NCBI RefSeq assembly: GCF_001938565.1
Contig: NZ_MSYM01000011.1
Coordinates: forward strand, 1-64,000
Direction: 5' to 3'
DNA from: Rhodoferax antarcticus ANT.BR
GTDB taxonomy: Bacteria > Pseudomonadota > Gammaproteobacteria > Burkholderiales > Burkholderiaceae_C
Length of the DNA stretch: 64,000 nucleotides
The position numbers and the translations under genes were made by a program. Below the pieces are notes generated by a model that searched no databases, was not told the DNA's origin, and saw only the letters and a program-made list of their open reading frames with translations. Positions 1 to 8,846 of the stretch are shown piece by piece (the stretch's first letter is position 1; every line of letters starts with the position of its first letter).

Positions 1-232
1 TGGCTCAAAAGTGGCAACTTACTCGTGGATCATTCAATGTCCAGAAAACGGATGGCTGGAGTAGTGAATACAGTGGCCGATCAAATGGAGTCATGTGTTG
101 GGCCACATTTGGTCGAGTCCCTATTTACAGCCCTCCATGTCCATTGACTCCTTTCGCAGCACACCCGCCATCGTCCGTCCTCTTTGACTTGGAGTTTCAT
201 CGTTCGAGCACCCGAAGCGCTCGCCAGCAGGG

Positions 233-298
233 GATGGGTTGGGGTGGCGGCCGATTTTCTGGGCCTTTGACAGTATGAGGCCGCCGCCCCAACCCATC
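233..298. repeat. Long inverted repeat (20-bp stem)
   Basis: Arms at 233-252 and 279-298 are 20 bp long and complementary apart from one G-T/C position; the loop is 26 nt. Both arms are very G+C rich. There is no clear T-run on either side, so it is not a typical intrinsic terminator. It could be a palindromic repeat element or the structured end of a lost mobile element. Confidence 0.7.
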
Positions 299-385
299 TT
301 CTGCTAGCCAAAACCGCTGCCTGCCTGGCGCCTTATGACACTCACACAGATCGCCCGCCAATAGCACAGGTTACACGTCAAATCA

Positions 386-432
386 GCCTCCAGCCCTTAT
401 CAGTAAAGCGCAAGAAGCTACTATAAATATAG
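386..432 (+). repeat. Dispersed repeat, copy 1
   Basis: This copy reads GCCTCCAGCCCTTAT, then AAAGCGCAAGAAGCTA, then an A+T-rich tail. It lies directly downstream of the helicase gene that ends at 438. The same pattern (GCCTCTAGCCCTTAT, a short spacer, AAAGCGCTAGCAGCTAT) recurs at least eight more times in this window. Confidence 0.75.
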
Positions 433-437
433 CGCCA

Positions 438-3400
438 TCAGGTCGACAAAGGCTTCAGCAACTCCGCCAGATCGCTCTCGGTAAACAGCGGCTGTTTGCG
501 CCCGACCGAGCCGCTGTACATGCTCTCAGCCAGCGCGGCTTTGCGCTCTTGCAGCGCCAGAATGCGTTCCTCAATCGTGCCTTGCGCCACCAGTTTCACC
601 ACCCACACGCTTTGCGTCTGGCCGATGCGGTGAGCGCGGTCGGTGGCTTGGGCTTGCACCGCCGGGTTCCACCAGGGGTCGTAGTGAATCACCGTGTCGG
701 CCTGTGGCAAGTTCAGGCCGACGCCACCGGCTTTCAGGCTGATCAGAAACAGCGGCACCTTGCCGCTGGTGAACTGCTCAATCAGGTCGTCGCGCTTCTG
801 GCTCTGACCGGTGAGTTTGACCCAGGTCAGCTTGCGTTTGGCCAGTTCGGCCTCGATCAGCGTCAACATGCTGGTGAACTGCGAAAACAGCAAAATGCGC
901 CGGCCCTCGCTGAGCATCTCGGGCAGCAGCGCCATCAGTTGCTCCAGCTTGGCCGAGGTTTTGACTTTTTTCGCGGCGTCCAATTTAAGCAAATGCGGGT
1001 CGCAGCAGACTTGGCGCAGTTTCAGCAGGGCGTCCAGAATGGTGATCTGTGACTTGGCCAAGCCTTTGGTGCTGAGCGCTTCGCGCACGGTTTTTTCCAT
1101 GCCCAGGCGGATGGTTTCGTACAGATCAGCTTGTTTGCCGGTCAGCTCCACGCGCATCACCGTCTCGATTTTGGGCGGCAGCTCATTGGCCACAAGCGCC
1201 TTGGTGCGGCGCAGCATGAACGGGGTAACACGCGCGCGCAGCTGCTGCAGCGCTTCGGGGTCGCCCTGCTTTTCGATGGGTTTGCGAAACAGTTCGGTAA
1301 AGCGTTTTTGGCTGCCCAGAAAGCCAGGCATCAAAAAGTGGAACAGGCTCCAGATTTCACCCAGGTGGTTTTCCATGGGCGTGCCTGAGAGGCACAGGCG
1401 ATGGCGGGCTTTCAGCTCGCTGGCTACTTCAGCGGCGAAGGTGTTGGCGTTTTTGATGTTTTGCGCTTCGTCCAGCACCACCAGATGCCATTGGCCTTGC
1501 AACCAGCCTTCGCGGTCACGCGGCAGCAGCGAATACGGGGCGATGACGATGTCGTGCGCGTGCGTGCTGCCGCTGACCTCATGCCGGTCCGCGCCGTGGA
1601 TGACCAGGCAGCGCAGGTCCGGGCAAAAGCGCTCGGCCTCTCGGCGCCAGTTGCCCATCAGGCTCACTGGCGCAATGATCAGCGCAGGCGCGGTGAGGCG
1701 GCCGGCGTCTTTTTCGATCTGGATGTGCGCCAGCGTTTGCAGGGTTTTGCCCAGGCCCATGTCGTCAGCCAGGATGCCGGCCAGGCCGTATTCGCGCAGA
1801 AACTGCAGCCAGTTCACGCCCTGCTGCTGGTAGGGGCGCAGCGTGGCGTGCACGCTGGCGGGCAGCGGCACTTCGGGCAGCTCGGTGTTGCACTTTAGCT
1901 TTTGCACCATCTCACGCAGGTGCTGGGCACCTTCCCACACGGCGCCTTCGCCTAAAGCGGCGGTGGTGCGCATGGCGTCCAGGCGCGAGAGATTCAAGCT
2001 CTCGCCAGAAAAGTCGTGGTCGCGGTCGCCCACCAATTCGAGTAACGCGCCCAGCCAGGGTTTCAGGTTGTCGGTGGGCAGGCGGATGAAGCCGCCTTGC
2101 GGATTCGGCAGGTAGACAAATGGCGGCAGGTCAGGCAGGCCGGTGACCGCATCGCGCGGGCTCATGGCGGCGGTGCTGATCAGGCTGGGCAGCAGCGGCA
2201 GGATGTTGTGACGCTGGCCGTTGATTTCCATGCCCAGCGACAGGTCAAACCACGGCGAGGTGGCTTCGTCGTCGCCCTGCGCTTGCAGGTTGACGTTCAA
2301 GGCGCTGGCGTGGCTGATCCAGTTGACCAGCGTGTCGTCCAGCGTCACCTCAAACCCGGCTTCACGCAGCGACGCGTAATCGGTGTCGGCCAGTTGCAGC
2401 CAGATGTGCTGTGACGCATCACCGGGCACGCCAAACACATCGCGCCCGCTGCTGGCAAAGCCCCAGTCGCGCAGGCGCACGATGGCTTCCAGCTCGGTTT
2501 GCGGGTCGCGCTGCAGCATGGCCCGGCCACTGGGGCCTTCCACCAGCACGGTGGTGCCCTGGCCCACCCACCAGCCACGGTGGCCGTTGTAGTCAAAGCT
2601 CAGGCGCATCAGCATCAGGCCGTCGTCTGGCATGCGTTCTGGCGGCACGGCTTGAAGCAGCAGGCAGGCTTTGGGCGTGATGCCTTTGAGGGTGGGCAAT
2701 GGCTCCAGCACCGGCGGTAGCGGTACCGCACCGAGGTGCGCAATCAGGTCGGGCTGGTGATTTTTGAGTGCTTCTGACTTGAGCGGTGGGGTTTTTAGCA
2801 GCACGGCAATCTGGCCAGAGCTCATGCCTTGCACGTCGACCAGGCCGCAGCGCCCGTTGACAGCATCCAAGTACAGAGTCGGGTTGTTCAGGCAAATTTT
2901 GGCTTGGTCATCACCCAGTTTGGCACGCAACGCCCAACCGGATTTGGCGTTGATGCTAGCGCTGACTTCATGCCACTCCCATTGCAGGGCCAGCGGTGGC
3001 CCCCATTCAACGGGTGTGCCAGGCTGGCTGGGTGGGGTCAGCACAAAAAGCCGCCCGGTGCTAGCGGCTTTTTCCAGAATCTGCACGCCGTATTTGCCCT
3101 CGGGCGTGATCTTGCTGCGCGCGCTGTAGCTGTAGTAATACTGGATGGAGCTGCCCGGCATGGCGCGAATGAGCTGCAGCACATCGTGGTCGGCCTCGCT
3201 GGCCAGGTCAAACAGGGGCTGGCCGCGCTCGGGCTGGTGCTTGAGCTGCTTGGCCTTGGCCCAGCCGCCAGTGACCTTGGGGTAGGAGGTAACCACCTCC
3301 AGGCTGAGTTGCGGGTTGGGGCCTTGCGGGTTCAGGATGGACAGCAGGTACAAAAACTGCTCGGGCCGCGCTGCTGCGGTGCCGGGTCGGCTTGGGGCGC

Positions 3401-3917
3401 TTTGCGGCGGCAGCGCATCCGCTGGCCGGGGGGCGGTGCGGGCCAGTTCGTTGAGCCAGCGCACCACCTGGTTGTCGGCTTCCAACTGCTCGGCGGCTTG
3501 CTGGCGCGCCAGTTCGGCCAGGCGGCGGGCTTCGAGTTGCTCCGGGGTGGCGGGCGTGGTCGGTACGCTGGCGGTGCTGTGCCCCAGCAGGACTTGGCCT
3601 TTGTAGGCGGCCTTGATCAGCAGCGCCACCGCGTGTTTGCACTGGTAGCCCGCCGGGCAGGTGCAGTCGCTGTCCCAGTCCAGTACCTGCCCGTTGATGC
3701 CGCGCTTGAGGTCGACCTCGACCTGGTAGGGCTCACGTTGGCTGCCCTGCACCGCGCCTTCCAGCAGCCAGCGGTTCTGGTCGGGCGTGATCGTCAAGGT
3801 CAGGACTTTTTGACTGCGGTACAGCGCCAGGGCACGTCCGTAGACCGCCGTGCTGGTGCGTTGGGCGAGTGACGTCAGGTCCAGCCAGAGTCCGTGTAGC
3901 GTGTCATTGTTAGGCAT
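438..3917 (-). CDS. SWIM zinc-finger SNF2/DEAD-type helicase
   Basis: This is a 1159-residue Swi2/Snf2-family DNA translocase, probably an ATP-driven remodeller of protein-DNA or nucleic-acid complexes; the substrate is unknown. A SWIM zinc site is visible near the N terminus (C85, C87, C93, H95 in CTCPAGYQCKH). A long middle region follows, then the two RecA-like lobes from about residue 690: Walker A DDMGLGKT near 717, Walker B LDEAQN near 814, and motif VI QATDRAHRIGQ near 1090. The length and the SWIM plus SNF2 order fit the bacterial HepA-like SWIM family. It stands alone on the minus strand; a dispersed repeat copy lies just upstream of its start and another just beyond its end. Confidence 0.9.
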   Translation of the reverse strand: MPNNDTLHGLWLDLTSLAQRTSTAVYGRALALYRSQKVLTLTITPDQNRWLLEGAVQGSQREPYQVEVDLKRGINGQVLDWDSDCTCPAGYQCKHAVALLIKAAYKGQVLLGHSTASVPTTPATPEQLEARRLAELARQQAAEQLEADNQVVRWLNELARTAPRPADALPPQSAPSRPGTAAARPEQFLYLLSILNPQGPNPQLSLEVVTSYPKVTGGWAKAKQLKHQPERGQPLFDLASEADHDVLQLIRAMPGSSIQYYYSYSARSKITPEGKYGVQILEKAASTGRLFVLTPPSQPGTPVEWGPPLALQWEWHEVSASINAKSGWALRAKLGDDQAKICLNNPTLYLDAVNGRCGLVDVQGMSSGQIAVLLKTPPLKSEALKNHQPDLIAHLGAVPLPPVLEPLPTLKGITPKACLLLQAVPPERMPDDGLMLMRLSFDYNGHRGWWVGQGTTVLVEGPSGRAMLQRDPQTELEAIVRLRDWGFASSGRDVFGVPGDASQHIWLQLADTDYASLREAGFEVTLDDTLVNWISHASALNVNLQAQGDDEATSPWFDLSLGMEINGQRHNILPLLPSLISTAAMSPRDAVTGLPDLPPFVYLPNPQGGFIRLPTDNLKPWLGALLELVGDRDHDFSGESLNLSRLDAMRTTAALGEGAVWEGAQHLREMVQKLKCNTELPEVPLPASVHATLRPYQQQGVNWLQFLREYGLAGILADDMGLGKTLQTLAHIQIEKDAGRLTAPALIIAPVSLMGNWRREAERFCPDLRCLVIHGADRHEVSGSTHAHDIVIAPYSLLPRDREGWLQGQWHLVVLDEAQNIKNANTFAAEVASELKARHRLCLSGTPMENHLGEIWSLFHFLMPGFLGSQKRFTELFRKPIEKQGDPEALQQLRARVTPFMLRRTKALVANELPPKIETVMRVELTGKQADLYETIRLGMEKTVREALSTKGLAKSQITILDALLKLRQVCCDPHLLKLDAAKKVKTSAKLEQLMALLPEMLSEGRRILLFSQFTSMLTLIEAELAKRKLTWVKLTGQSQKRDDLIEQFTSGKVPLFLISLKAGGVGLNLPQADTVIHYDPWWNPAVQAQATDRAHRIGQTQSVWVVKLVAQGTIEERILALQERKAALAESMYSGSVGRKQPLFTESDLAELLKPLST

Positions 3918-3923
3918 GAAATT

Positions 3924-3968
3924 GGCCTCTAGCCCTTGTATTTATTGCGCTAGTAGCTATTAATATAT
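3924..3968 (+). repeat. Dispersed repeat, copy 2
   Basis: GGCCTCTAGCCCTTGTATTT followed by GCGCTAGTAGCTATTAATA. It fills the gap between the stop of lipA (3975) and the start of the SNF2 helicase (3917), so any read-through or promoter signal for the helicase must lie in or beside the repeat. Confidence 0.8.
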
Positions 3969-3974
3969 AAGTAC

Positions 3975-4976
3975 TCAGGCCGCCGTTTGACCCATGGCGT
4001 GCCCGGCCTGCTGGTCTGCGTGGTAGCTGGAGCGCACCATGGCGCCGACGGCGGCGTGGCTGAAGCCCATCTCGTAAGCCTTGGTCTCAAACATCTTGAA
4101 CACGTCCGGGTGCACATAACGCTTCACCGTCAGGTGGGAGGTAGAGGGCGCCAGGTACTGGCCGATGGTCAGCATGTTGATGCCGTGGTCGCGCATGTCT
4201 TGCATCACCGCCAGAATCTCGTCGTCGGTCTCGCCCAGGCCGACCATCAGGCCGCTCTTGGTCGGAATATTGGGAAACAGCGCCTTGAACTTCTTCAAGA
4301 GGTTCAGGCTGAATTGGTAATCCGAGCCGGGGCGGGCCTCTTTGTACAGGCGTGGCGCCGTTTCCAGGTTGTGGTTCATGACGTCGGGCGGTGCGGTTTT
4401 TAGGATGTCGAGCGCGCGGTCGTCACGGCCACGGAAGTCGGGCACCAGCACCTCAATTTGCGTTTGTGGGGACTTGTCGCGGATGGCCTGGATGCAAGCC
4501 ACAAAATGACCCGCGCCACCGTCGCGCAAATCATCGCGGTCAACGCTGGTGATCACCACGTATTTCAGTTTGAGCTGGGCAATGGTGTTGGCCAGATTCA
4601 CTGGCTCATTCATGTCCAGCGGGTCCGGGCGGCCGTGGCCCACGTCGCAAAACGGGCAGCGCCGGGTGCATTTGTCACCCATGATCATGAAGGTGGCGGT
4701 GCCCTTGCCAAAGCACTCGCCGATGTTCGGGCAACTGGCTTCCTCGCAGACGGTCACGAGCTTGTTGCTGCGCAGCACGTCTTTGATTTCGTAAAAACGG
4801 GTGCTGGGGCTGCCGGCCTTGACGCGAATCCACTCGGGTTTGCGCAAAATCTCGCCCGGCACCACCTTGACCGGGATGCGCGACAGCTTGGCCGCCGCTT
4901 TTTGCTTGGCGCTGGGGTCGTAGTTCTCGGCCGTTTGGACTTCGCGCACGGTGTGGTTGTCTGAGCTTGTCGTCAT
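3975..4976 (-). CDS. lipA: Lipoyl synthase LipA
   Basis: Radical-SAM enzyme that inserts two sulfur atoms into octanoylated lipoyl domains, the second step of lipoate biosynthesis after LipB. At 333 residues it has the usual length. Both [4Fe-4S] cysteine sets are present: the auxiliary-cluster set [12 protein letters not shown] and the radical-SAM set CTRRCPFC. It lies 70 nt downstream of lipB on the same strand and is probably co-transcribed with it. I see no sign of damage. Confidence 0.97.
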   Translation of the reverse strand: MTTSSDNHTVREVQTAENYDPSAKQKAAAKLSRIPVKVVPGEILRKPEWIRVKAGSPSTRFYEIKDVLRSNKLVTVCEEASCPNIGECFGKGTATFMIMGDKCTRRCPFCDVGHGRPDPLDMNEPVNLANTIAQLKLKYVVITSVDRDDLRDGGAGHFVACIQAIRDKSPQTQIEVLVPDFRGRDDRALDILKTAPPDVMNHNLETAPRLYKEARPGSDYQFSLNLLKKFKALFPNIPTKSGLMVGLGETDDEILAVMQDMRDHGINMLTIGQYLAPSTSHLTVKRYVHPDVFKMFETKAYEMGFSHAAVGAMVRSSYHADQQAGHAMGQTAA

Positions 4977-5046
4977 GTGTTGCTTTGTGGGGCAGAAGGT
5001 CGATCGATAAGGCGCGGCGCTTGCGAGCCAGCGCTGGCTGTGGTGG

Positions 5047-5835
5047 TCAGTGGCCCAGGTAAATCACCAGCTTGTCAGCCAGCACCTCGGCGGCCTCTTG
5101 CCACGCAGCAAAAACGCCAATTGTAGAAAGATCAACGGTTTGCAGCGCCTGGTAGCCGCAGGGGTTGATGCGCGAGTAGGGCTCCAGGTCCATCGCCACA
5201 TTCAGCGCCACGCCGTGGTATGTGCAGTTGCGGCTGACCTTGATGCCCAAAGCGGCGATTTTGCCCAGACCGGTGAAGTCGGGGCTGACCTTCTGATGGC
5301 GAACTGACGGCGTATCGGTGCAGGAATTGGGGTCAGATCCGGCCGCGTAGCGGAACGGCTCTGACCCCAATTGCGCAGCTTTGACGATTTTTTGCGGCCG
5401 CTGCGCCAGCAGCGCGTGTGAGCGCGGGACGTCCAGCCGCACATAAATCCCCGGCGCACCCGCCACCCGGTGCCCGGTGATGTCGAAGTGCAGCAGCGTG
5501 CGAATGACGGCTTCTTCAATCCGGTAAACATATTCCTTGATGAAATAACCCGCGCGTTTCAAATCCATCAGCGGGTAGGCCACCACTTGCCCCGGCCCGT
5601 GGTAAGTCACCTGGCCGCCCCGGTTGGTTTGCACCACCGGGATGTTGCCGGGGTTGAAAATATGTTCAGCCTTGCCCGCCAGACCTTGTGTGTAGACCGG
5701 GTCATGCTCGCAAATCCATAGCTTATCACGCACATCCTGTAAGGGCTGCAGGCCTCTTTGGCTTGTAAATTCCTGCATGGCTGCATAAGTGGACTGGTAG
5801 TCCACGCGGCCAAGAAACAGGGTGTCGATGGTCAT
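5047..5835 (-). CDS. lipB: Octanoyltransferase LipB with an in-frame repeat insertion
   Basis: Transfers octanoyl from acyl carrier protein to lipoyl domains, feeding LipA. I place the start at 5835 (MTIDTLFLG) because AGGAAG lies 9 nt upstream; an upstream ATG at 5865 lacks such a site. The conserved [10 protein letters not shown] stretch and the NPCGY cysteine motif are intact. The protein is 262 residues, against roughly 215-235 for the family. The excess lies between [15 protein letters not shown] and GLGKIAALG, and its core (about residues 155-171) is encoded by a palindromic repeat at 5325-5372. The frame is kept open, so the gene is probably functional with a surface loop extension. 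Confidence 0.93.
   Translation of the reverse strand: MTIDTLFLGRVDYQSTYAAMQEFTSQRGLQPLQDVRDKLWICEHDPVYTQGLAGKAEHIFNPGNIPVVQTNRGGQVTYHGPGQVVAYPLMDLKRAGYFIKEYVYRIEEAVIRTLLHFDITGHRVAGAPGIYVRLDVPRSHALLAQRPQKIVKAAQLGSEPFRYAAGSDPNSCTDTPSVRHQKVSPDFTGLGKIAALGIKVSRNCTYHGVALNVAMDLEPYSRINPCGYQALQTVDLSTIGVFAAWQEAAEVLADKLVIYLGH
5325..5372. repeat. REP-like palindrome inside lipB
   Basis: Arms aattggggtcagatcc (5325-5340) and ggctctgaccccaatt (5357-5372) are inverted with one mismatch. The loop contains a second small hairpin, CCGC-GTA-GCGG (5343-5353). The ggggtcag/ctgacccc arms resemble palindromes associated with REP-type tyrosine transposases. The element is translated as part of LipB. Confidence 0.85.
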
Positions 5836-5896
5836 AGGTTCAGACTTCCTGATGCGTATAGGCACAGTTTGCTTTTTTCAGGAATAGGACGGGCAC

Positions 5897-5945
5897 TTGT
5901 AGGAGCGGCGGCAGCCGCGAATTCGGGCTTGCCAGCCCTCCCACA
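5897..5945. repeat. REP-like palindrome between lipB and res
   Basis: Starts ttgtaggagcggcggcagcc and ends with ctcccacaa; the outer ends are inverted (8 of 9 positions). The tgtaggagcgg...ccgc style is that of REP elements scattered in many proteobacteria. It lies in the gap between the end of res and lipB and could act as a transcript end. Confidence 0.65.
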
Positions 5946-5962
5946 AAGTCACAACCAGGCTT

Positions 5963-8707
5963 TCACCATGCTACATGGATTCCGTGCGGATCATGAAGTC
6001 TGAGGTTAAGCAAGGCGTTGATCTGCCCGGTCATGCCCATGCCGCCCCGGTCTTTGGTGATGTAGCCAAACAAACAGCGGCCCTGGCTGTTGCGCGCCCA
6101 CAGCTCGCCCACCTGGCGTTTTTCAATCTCATACGGGTCGTTGAGCAAATGTGCGCCCTTGTACTCCAGCACCGCAATGCGCCCTGAGTTGACCCCGTCG
6201 CCCGCCAGTTCCGCCACAAAGTCCGGAAAAAAGCGCCCACGTGACGTGGCCAGCGCAAAGCCGCAAGGCGCGGTGTCAAGGTTGCGCACCCAGTGCATGA
6301 CGGCGGGGTGGGCATCAAGCAACTGGGCGCAGGCAAACTCTTCGCCGCCGTCTTTCAAATCGGCCAGCACCGGGTAAAAGTGCTTGTTGAACTGGTAGCG
6401 CCCGCTGTAGCGTGAGAGCGCCGGGGCCGGGTAGCGGTTGGCCACAAACAGCAGCGGCTGCACCCAGTCGGGCTCAATCGTCCAGGTTTCCTGCAGCACC
6501 AGTTGGCGAAACTGCGCCTTGGCCGCGCGGTCTTTCAGGTCGGCTACGCGGGCCTCAATGTCTTGCGCCAGTTTGAAGCGGGCCTTGGCCAGCGCCACCA
6601 GCGAGAGGCCTTTTTCATGCAGCAGGTGGTTGACGACGGCTGCGAAATAGGCGCGGCGCTGGCTCTGGGTGAAGTCAGGCAGCTTTTGAAACAGCGACTG
6701 ATCGAGCCAGCGCACCAGGTCATCGGCGCTGATGCTGCTGGAGCCGTAATCCAGTGCAATCTGGCTGGCATCAGCCGCGCGCAGCTGGACGTGCGCGTCT
6801 TTCAGGTAAATCTCGAAACTGTTGGACTGCTCGACAATATGAAAGTCCGGCAACTGCACCGCATCGGGCGTGAGCAAATCCAGCGTCACGGTTTCCAGCA
6901 CGGCCTCAACCTCCAGCGGCCAGAGCTGACCTTGCGCCGTGCTGCGGTAGCCCAGCGTCGGAACCGGCGCAAAGTGCGCGCCGCGTGAGGCCGGGGCAGC
7001 TTGCGCGGCCACCAGCGCATTGTGCTGCGCCACCTTGTCTTTTACCTGCGCCTGCTTTTTGGCACCGCGCACCTGCGCCATCAGCAGCGCTTCAACCTTG
7101 GTGCCAATGTGCCCGGTGACCACCACGCGTTGCTCGCCCGCCAGCTGCACCACCGCAATGCCCGGCGCATTGTGCAGCGCTGCAGGCACTGAATTTGCTG
7201 CAAAATCAGTAGCTACTGGCGCATATTCAATAAGGGCTGTAGGCTGATTTTTATCAAAAACTGGCAACAAGGACTGCTGCACCAGCATGCTTGCCACGTC
7301 CAGCGCCTCAAAGCCCATGTGGTTGATCAATCGGTCGGCCAGCGCGCTGGCGGCGGTTGAAAACTTGGCCTCGCAAACATGCGCATAAGCCCGGTTCAGC
7401 GCCTCGCGCCCGCGTCGGCTGGCATACGGCATGCGCAGCACGCGCCCCAGCAACTGCTCTACTGCTGTCGCGCTGGAGAGCTTTTGCAGCGAGCACAGCA
7501 CGTAGGCAAACGGGCAGTCCCAGCCCTCGCGCAGCGCCTGCACGGTGATGACAAAGCGCACCGGGCAATCGCGCGCGGCCAGGTTCAGGCCGTCCAGCTC
7601 CTTGGTGTCGCCGGTGGCTATTTTGATCTGCTCTTTGGGGATGTGCAGCTCGTCGTGCAGGTGCTGGCGCAAGGCGGCGGGCGGTACGTCGTCGTTCTCG
7701 TTTTGCGCCTGAAACAGCACGATGGGGCGAACATAGCCGAAGCCCTCAGCTTCGTCTTTGAGTGCCTCGCCCTCTAGCGCACGCTGGGTTTGCACGGCGG
7801 CAAACACCGCCTGCTGCCAGCCCAGCGGGTGCTCGGCCAGCGCAATCGGCAGCTTGATCATGGCTTCAGCGGCCAGCTCTTGCGCGCTGACGTGGTACAG
7901 CACGTTGGTTTGGGTCGCAATCGGTGTGGCGGTCAGCTCCAGAATGGCGCTCGGGTTGAGGCGCTTGAGGGCGGTAAAGCTCTTGTCGGTTTTGGTGTTG
8001 TGCGCCTCATCCACGATCAACAGTGGCTCATGCAGCGCCAGCCAGTTGGCCAGGCTCCAGCGCGGCTGGCCAACAAAACCTTTCAAAATACCGGCACGCA
8101 CGCCAGCGCCATCGGCGGCGGCTTCTTCCGCCGTGACCATGGCATCGGGCAAATCATGCAAAACCCGCAGACGCTGCGCGTCGCAGCCTTTGAAATGCCG
8201 CTCAAAGTGCTCCGAGAAGCTGTACACGTTGCGCTTGTCGGTGTCGTCAATGCGAAAGCTCTGAATCGTGGCCACCACCACAATGGCGCGCTGGCCCCAG
8301 TCGCTGGGGGCAATGTTGGCCAGGTCTTCCAGCACGCACACCCTTACTTCCGCGCCATAGCTGGCCTGTAGCGCGTCGCGGTACGGGTGGCCGGTGGTTT
8401 GTAGCGCGTTGAGCGTCTGGCTGCGAATCGTGTCGCTGGGCACCAGCCATACCGCCACGGGTGCGTCGCTGGCCCGCCACTCGCGCGCCAGCGTGGCTAC
8501 CGCATGCGCTGCCAGCAGCGTCTTGCCCCCACCAGTGGGAATGCGCAGGCACACGCACGGCACGGCACCAAACGGGTCGGGGTTGTAGGGCCGCCCGACC
8601 AGCTCACCAAACGCCAGCGCCGGGCCTTTGACTTGGGCGGCGCGGGCAAAACCGGCCAGCGCGTCAAGGGCAGCTTGTTGGTAGGACTTGAGGGCGAGGG
8701 TGGTCAT
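5963..8707 (-). CDS. res: Type III restriction enzyme, Res subunit
   Basis: DEAD/DEAH-helicase nuclease that cuts DNA after ATP-driven communication between unmodified sites, working with Mod. The protein is 914 residues. The helicase core has Walker A GGGKTLLAAH near residue 57 and Walker B VDEAHNTKT near 228. A C-terminal PD-(D/E)xK pattern is visible (PDF near 828, then LEYKG near 845), the usual type III nuclease site. Part of the dispersed repeat is translated in the middle (about residues 485-502). It is the last gene of the mod-(broken gene)-res unit. The helicase and nuclease motifs are intact, so it may be active. Confidence 0.9.
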   Translation of the reverse strand: MTTLALKSYQQAALDALAGFARAAQVKGPALAFGELVGRPYNPDPFGAVPCVCLRIPTGGGKTLLAAHAVATLAREWRASDAPVAVWLVPSDTIRSQTLNALQTTGHPYRDALQASYGAEVRVCVLEDLANIAPSDWGQRAIVVVATIQSFRIDDTDKRNVYSFSEHFERHFKGCDAQRLRVLHDLPDAMVTAEEAAADGAGVRAGILKGFVGQPRWSLANWLALHEPLLIVDEAHNTKTDKSFTALKRLNPSAILELTATPIATQTNVLYHVSAQELAAEAMIKLPIALAEHPLGWQQAVFAAVQTQRALEGEALKDEAEGFGYVRPIVLFQAQNENDDVPPAALRQHLHDELHIPKEQIKIATGDTKELDGLNLAARDCPVRFVITVQALREGWDCPFAYVLCSLQKLSSATAVEQLLGRVLRMPYASRRGREALNRAYAHVCEAKFSTAASALADRLINHMGFEALDVASMLVQQSLLPVFDKNQPTALIEYAPVATDFAANSVPAALHNAPGIAVVQLAGEQRVVVTGHIGTKVEALLMAQVRGAKKQAQVKDKVAQHNALVAAQAAPASRGAHFAPVPTLGYRSTAQGQLWPLEVEAVLETVTLDLLTPDAVQLPDFHIVEQSNSFEIYLKDAHVQLRAADASQIALDYGSSSISADDLVRWLDQSLFQKLPDFTQSQRRAYFAAVVNHLLHEKGLSLVALAKARFKLAQDIEARVADLKDRAAKAQFRQLVLQETWTIEPDWVQPLLFVANRYPAPALSRYSGRYQFNKHFYPVLADLKDGGEEFACAQLLDAHPAVMHWVRNLDTAPCGFALATSRGRFFPDFVAELAGDGVNSGRIAVLEYKGAHLLNDPYEIEKRQVGELWARNSQGRCLFGYITKDRGGMGMTGQINALLNLRLHDPHGIHVAW
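7202..7252 (-). repeat. Dispersed repeat, copy 3 (inside res)
   Basis: On the minus strand this reads CAGCCTACAGCCCTTATTG, then GCGCCAGTAGCTACTGA. It lies wholly within res and keeps the reading frame, encoding part of a stretch of about 17 residues around KNQPTALIEYAPVATDF. Confidence 0.75.
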
Positions 8708-8791
8708 GGGTTAAATATCCGGATTGGGTTAGATAAGTTTTAACCCAAATATCCAATGTAAGTCGTTGGTGTATATAGGATTGTTAAAAAA

Positions 8792-8844
8792 TTTCGGATA
8801 GTTTTACGGATAGTCTGGATTACTTTTTCGTCAACTATCCGAAA
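8792..8844. repeat. Perfect 12-bp inverted repeat in A+T-rich gap
   Basis: TTTCGGATAGTT at 8792-8803 is exactly inverted at 8833-8844, with a third CGGATAGT copy between. The gap 8708-8846 separates res from the broken gene upstream and also holds an ATTGGGTTA/TAACCCAAAT hairpin (8723-8750). It could be a terminator for the upstream gene or an operator for res. Confidence 0.6.
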
Positions 8845-8846
8845 AA

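Larger units (their letters stand above)
1..437. other. Intergenic region without a supported gene
   Basis: I see no convincing gene here. Short open frames exist on both strands but have the odd composition of chance frames. The region holds a long inverted repeat (233-298) and one copy of the dispersed repeat (386-432), listed separately. It may be a decayed mobile-element flank, but nothing in it is recognisable enough to say so. Confidence 0.5.

Noticed and set aside
549-1898. Several long plus-strand frames opposite the SNF2 helicase
   Set aside because: They are shadows of the minus-strand helicase, whose SWIM, Walker and helicase motifs are clear; the plus-strand proteins have no family signature.
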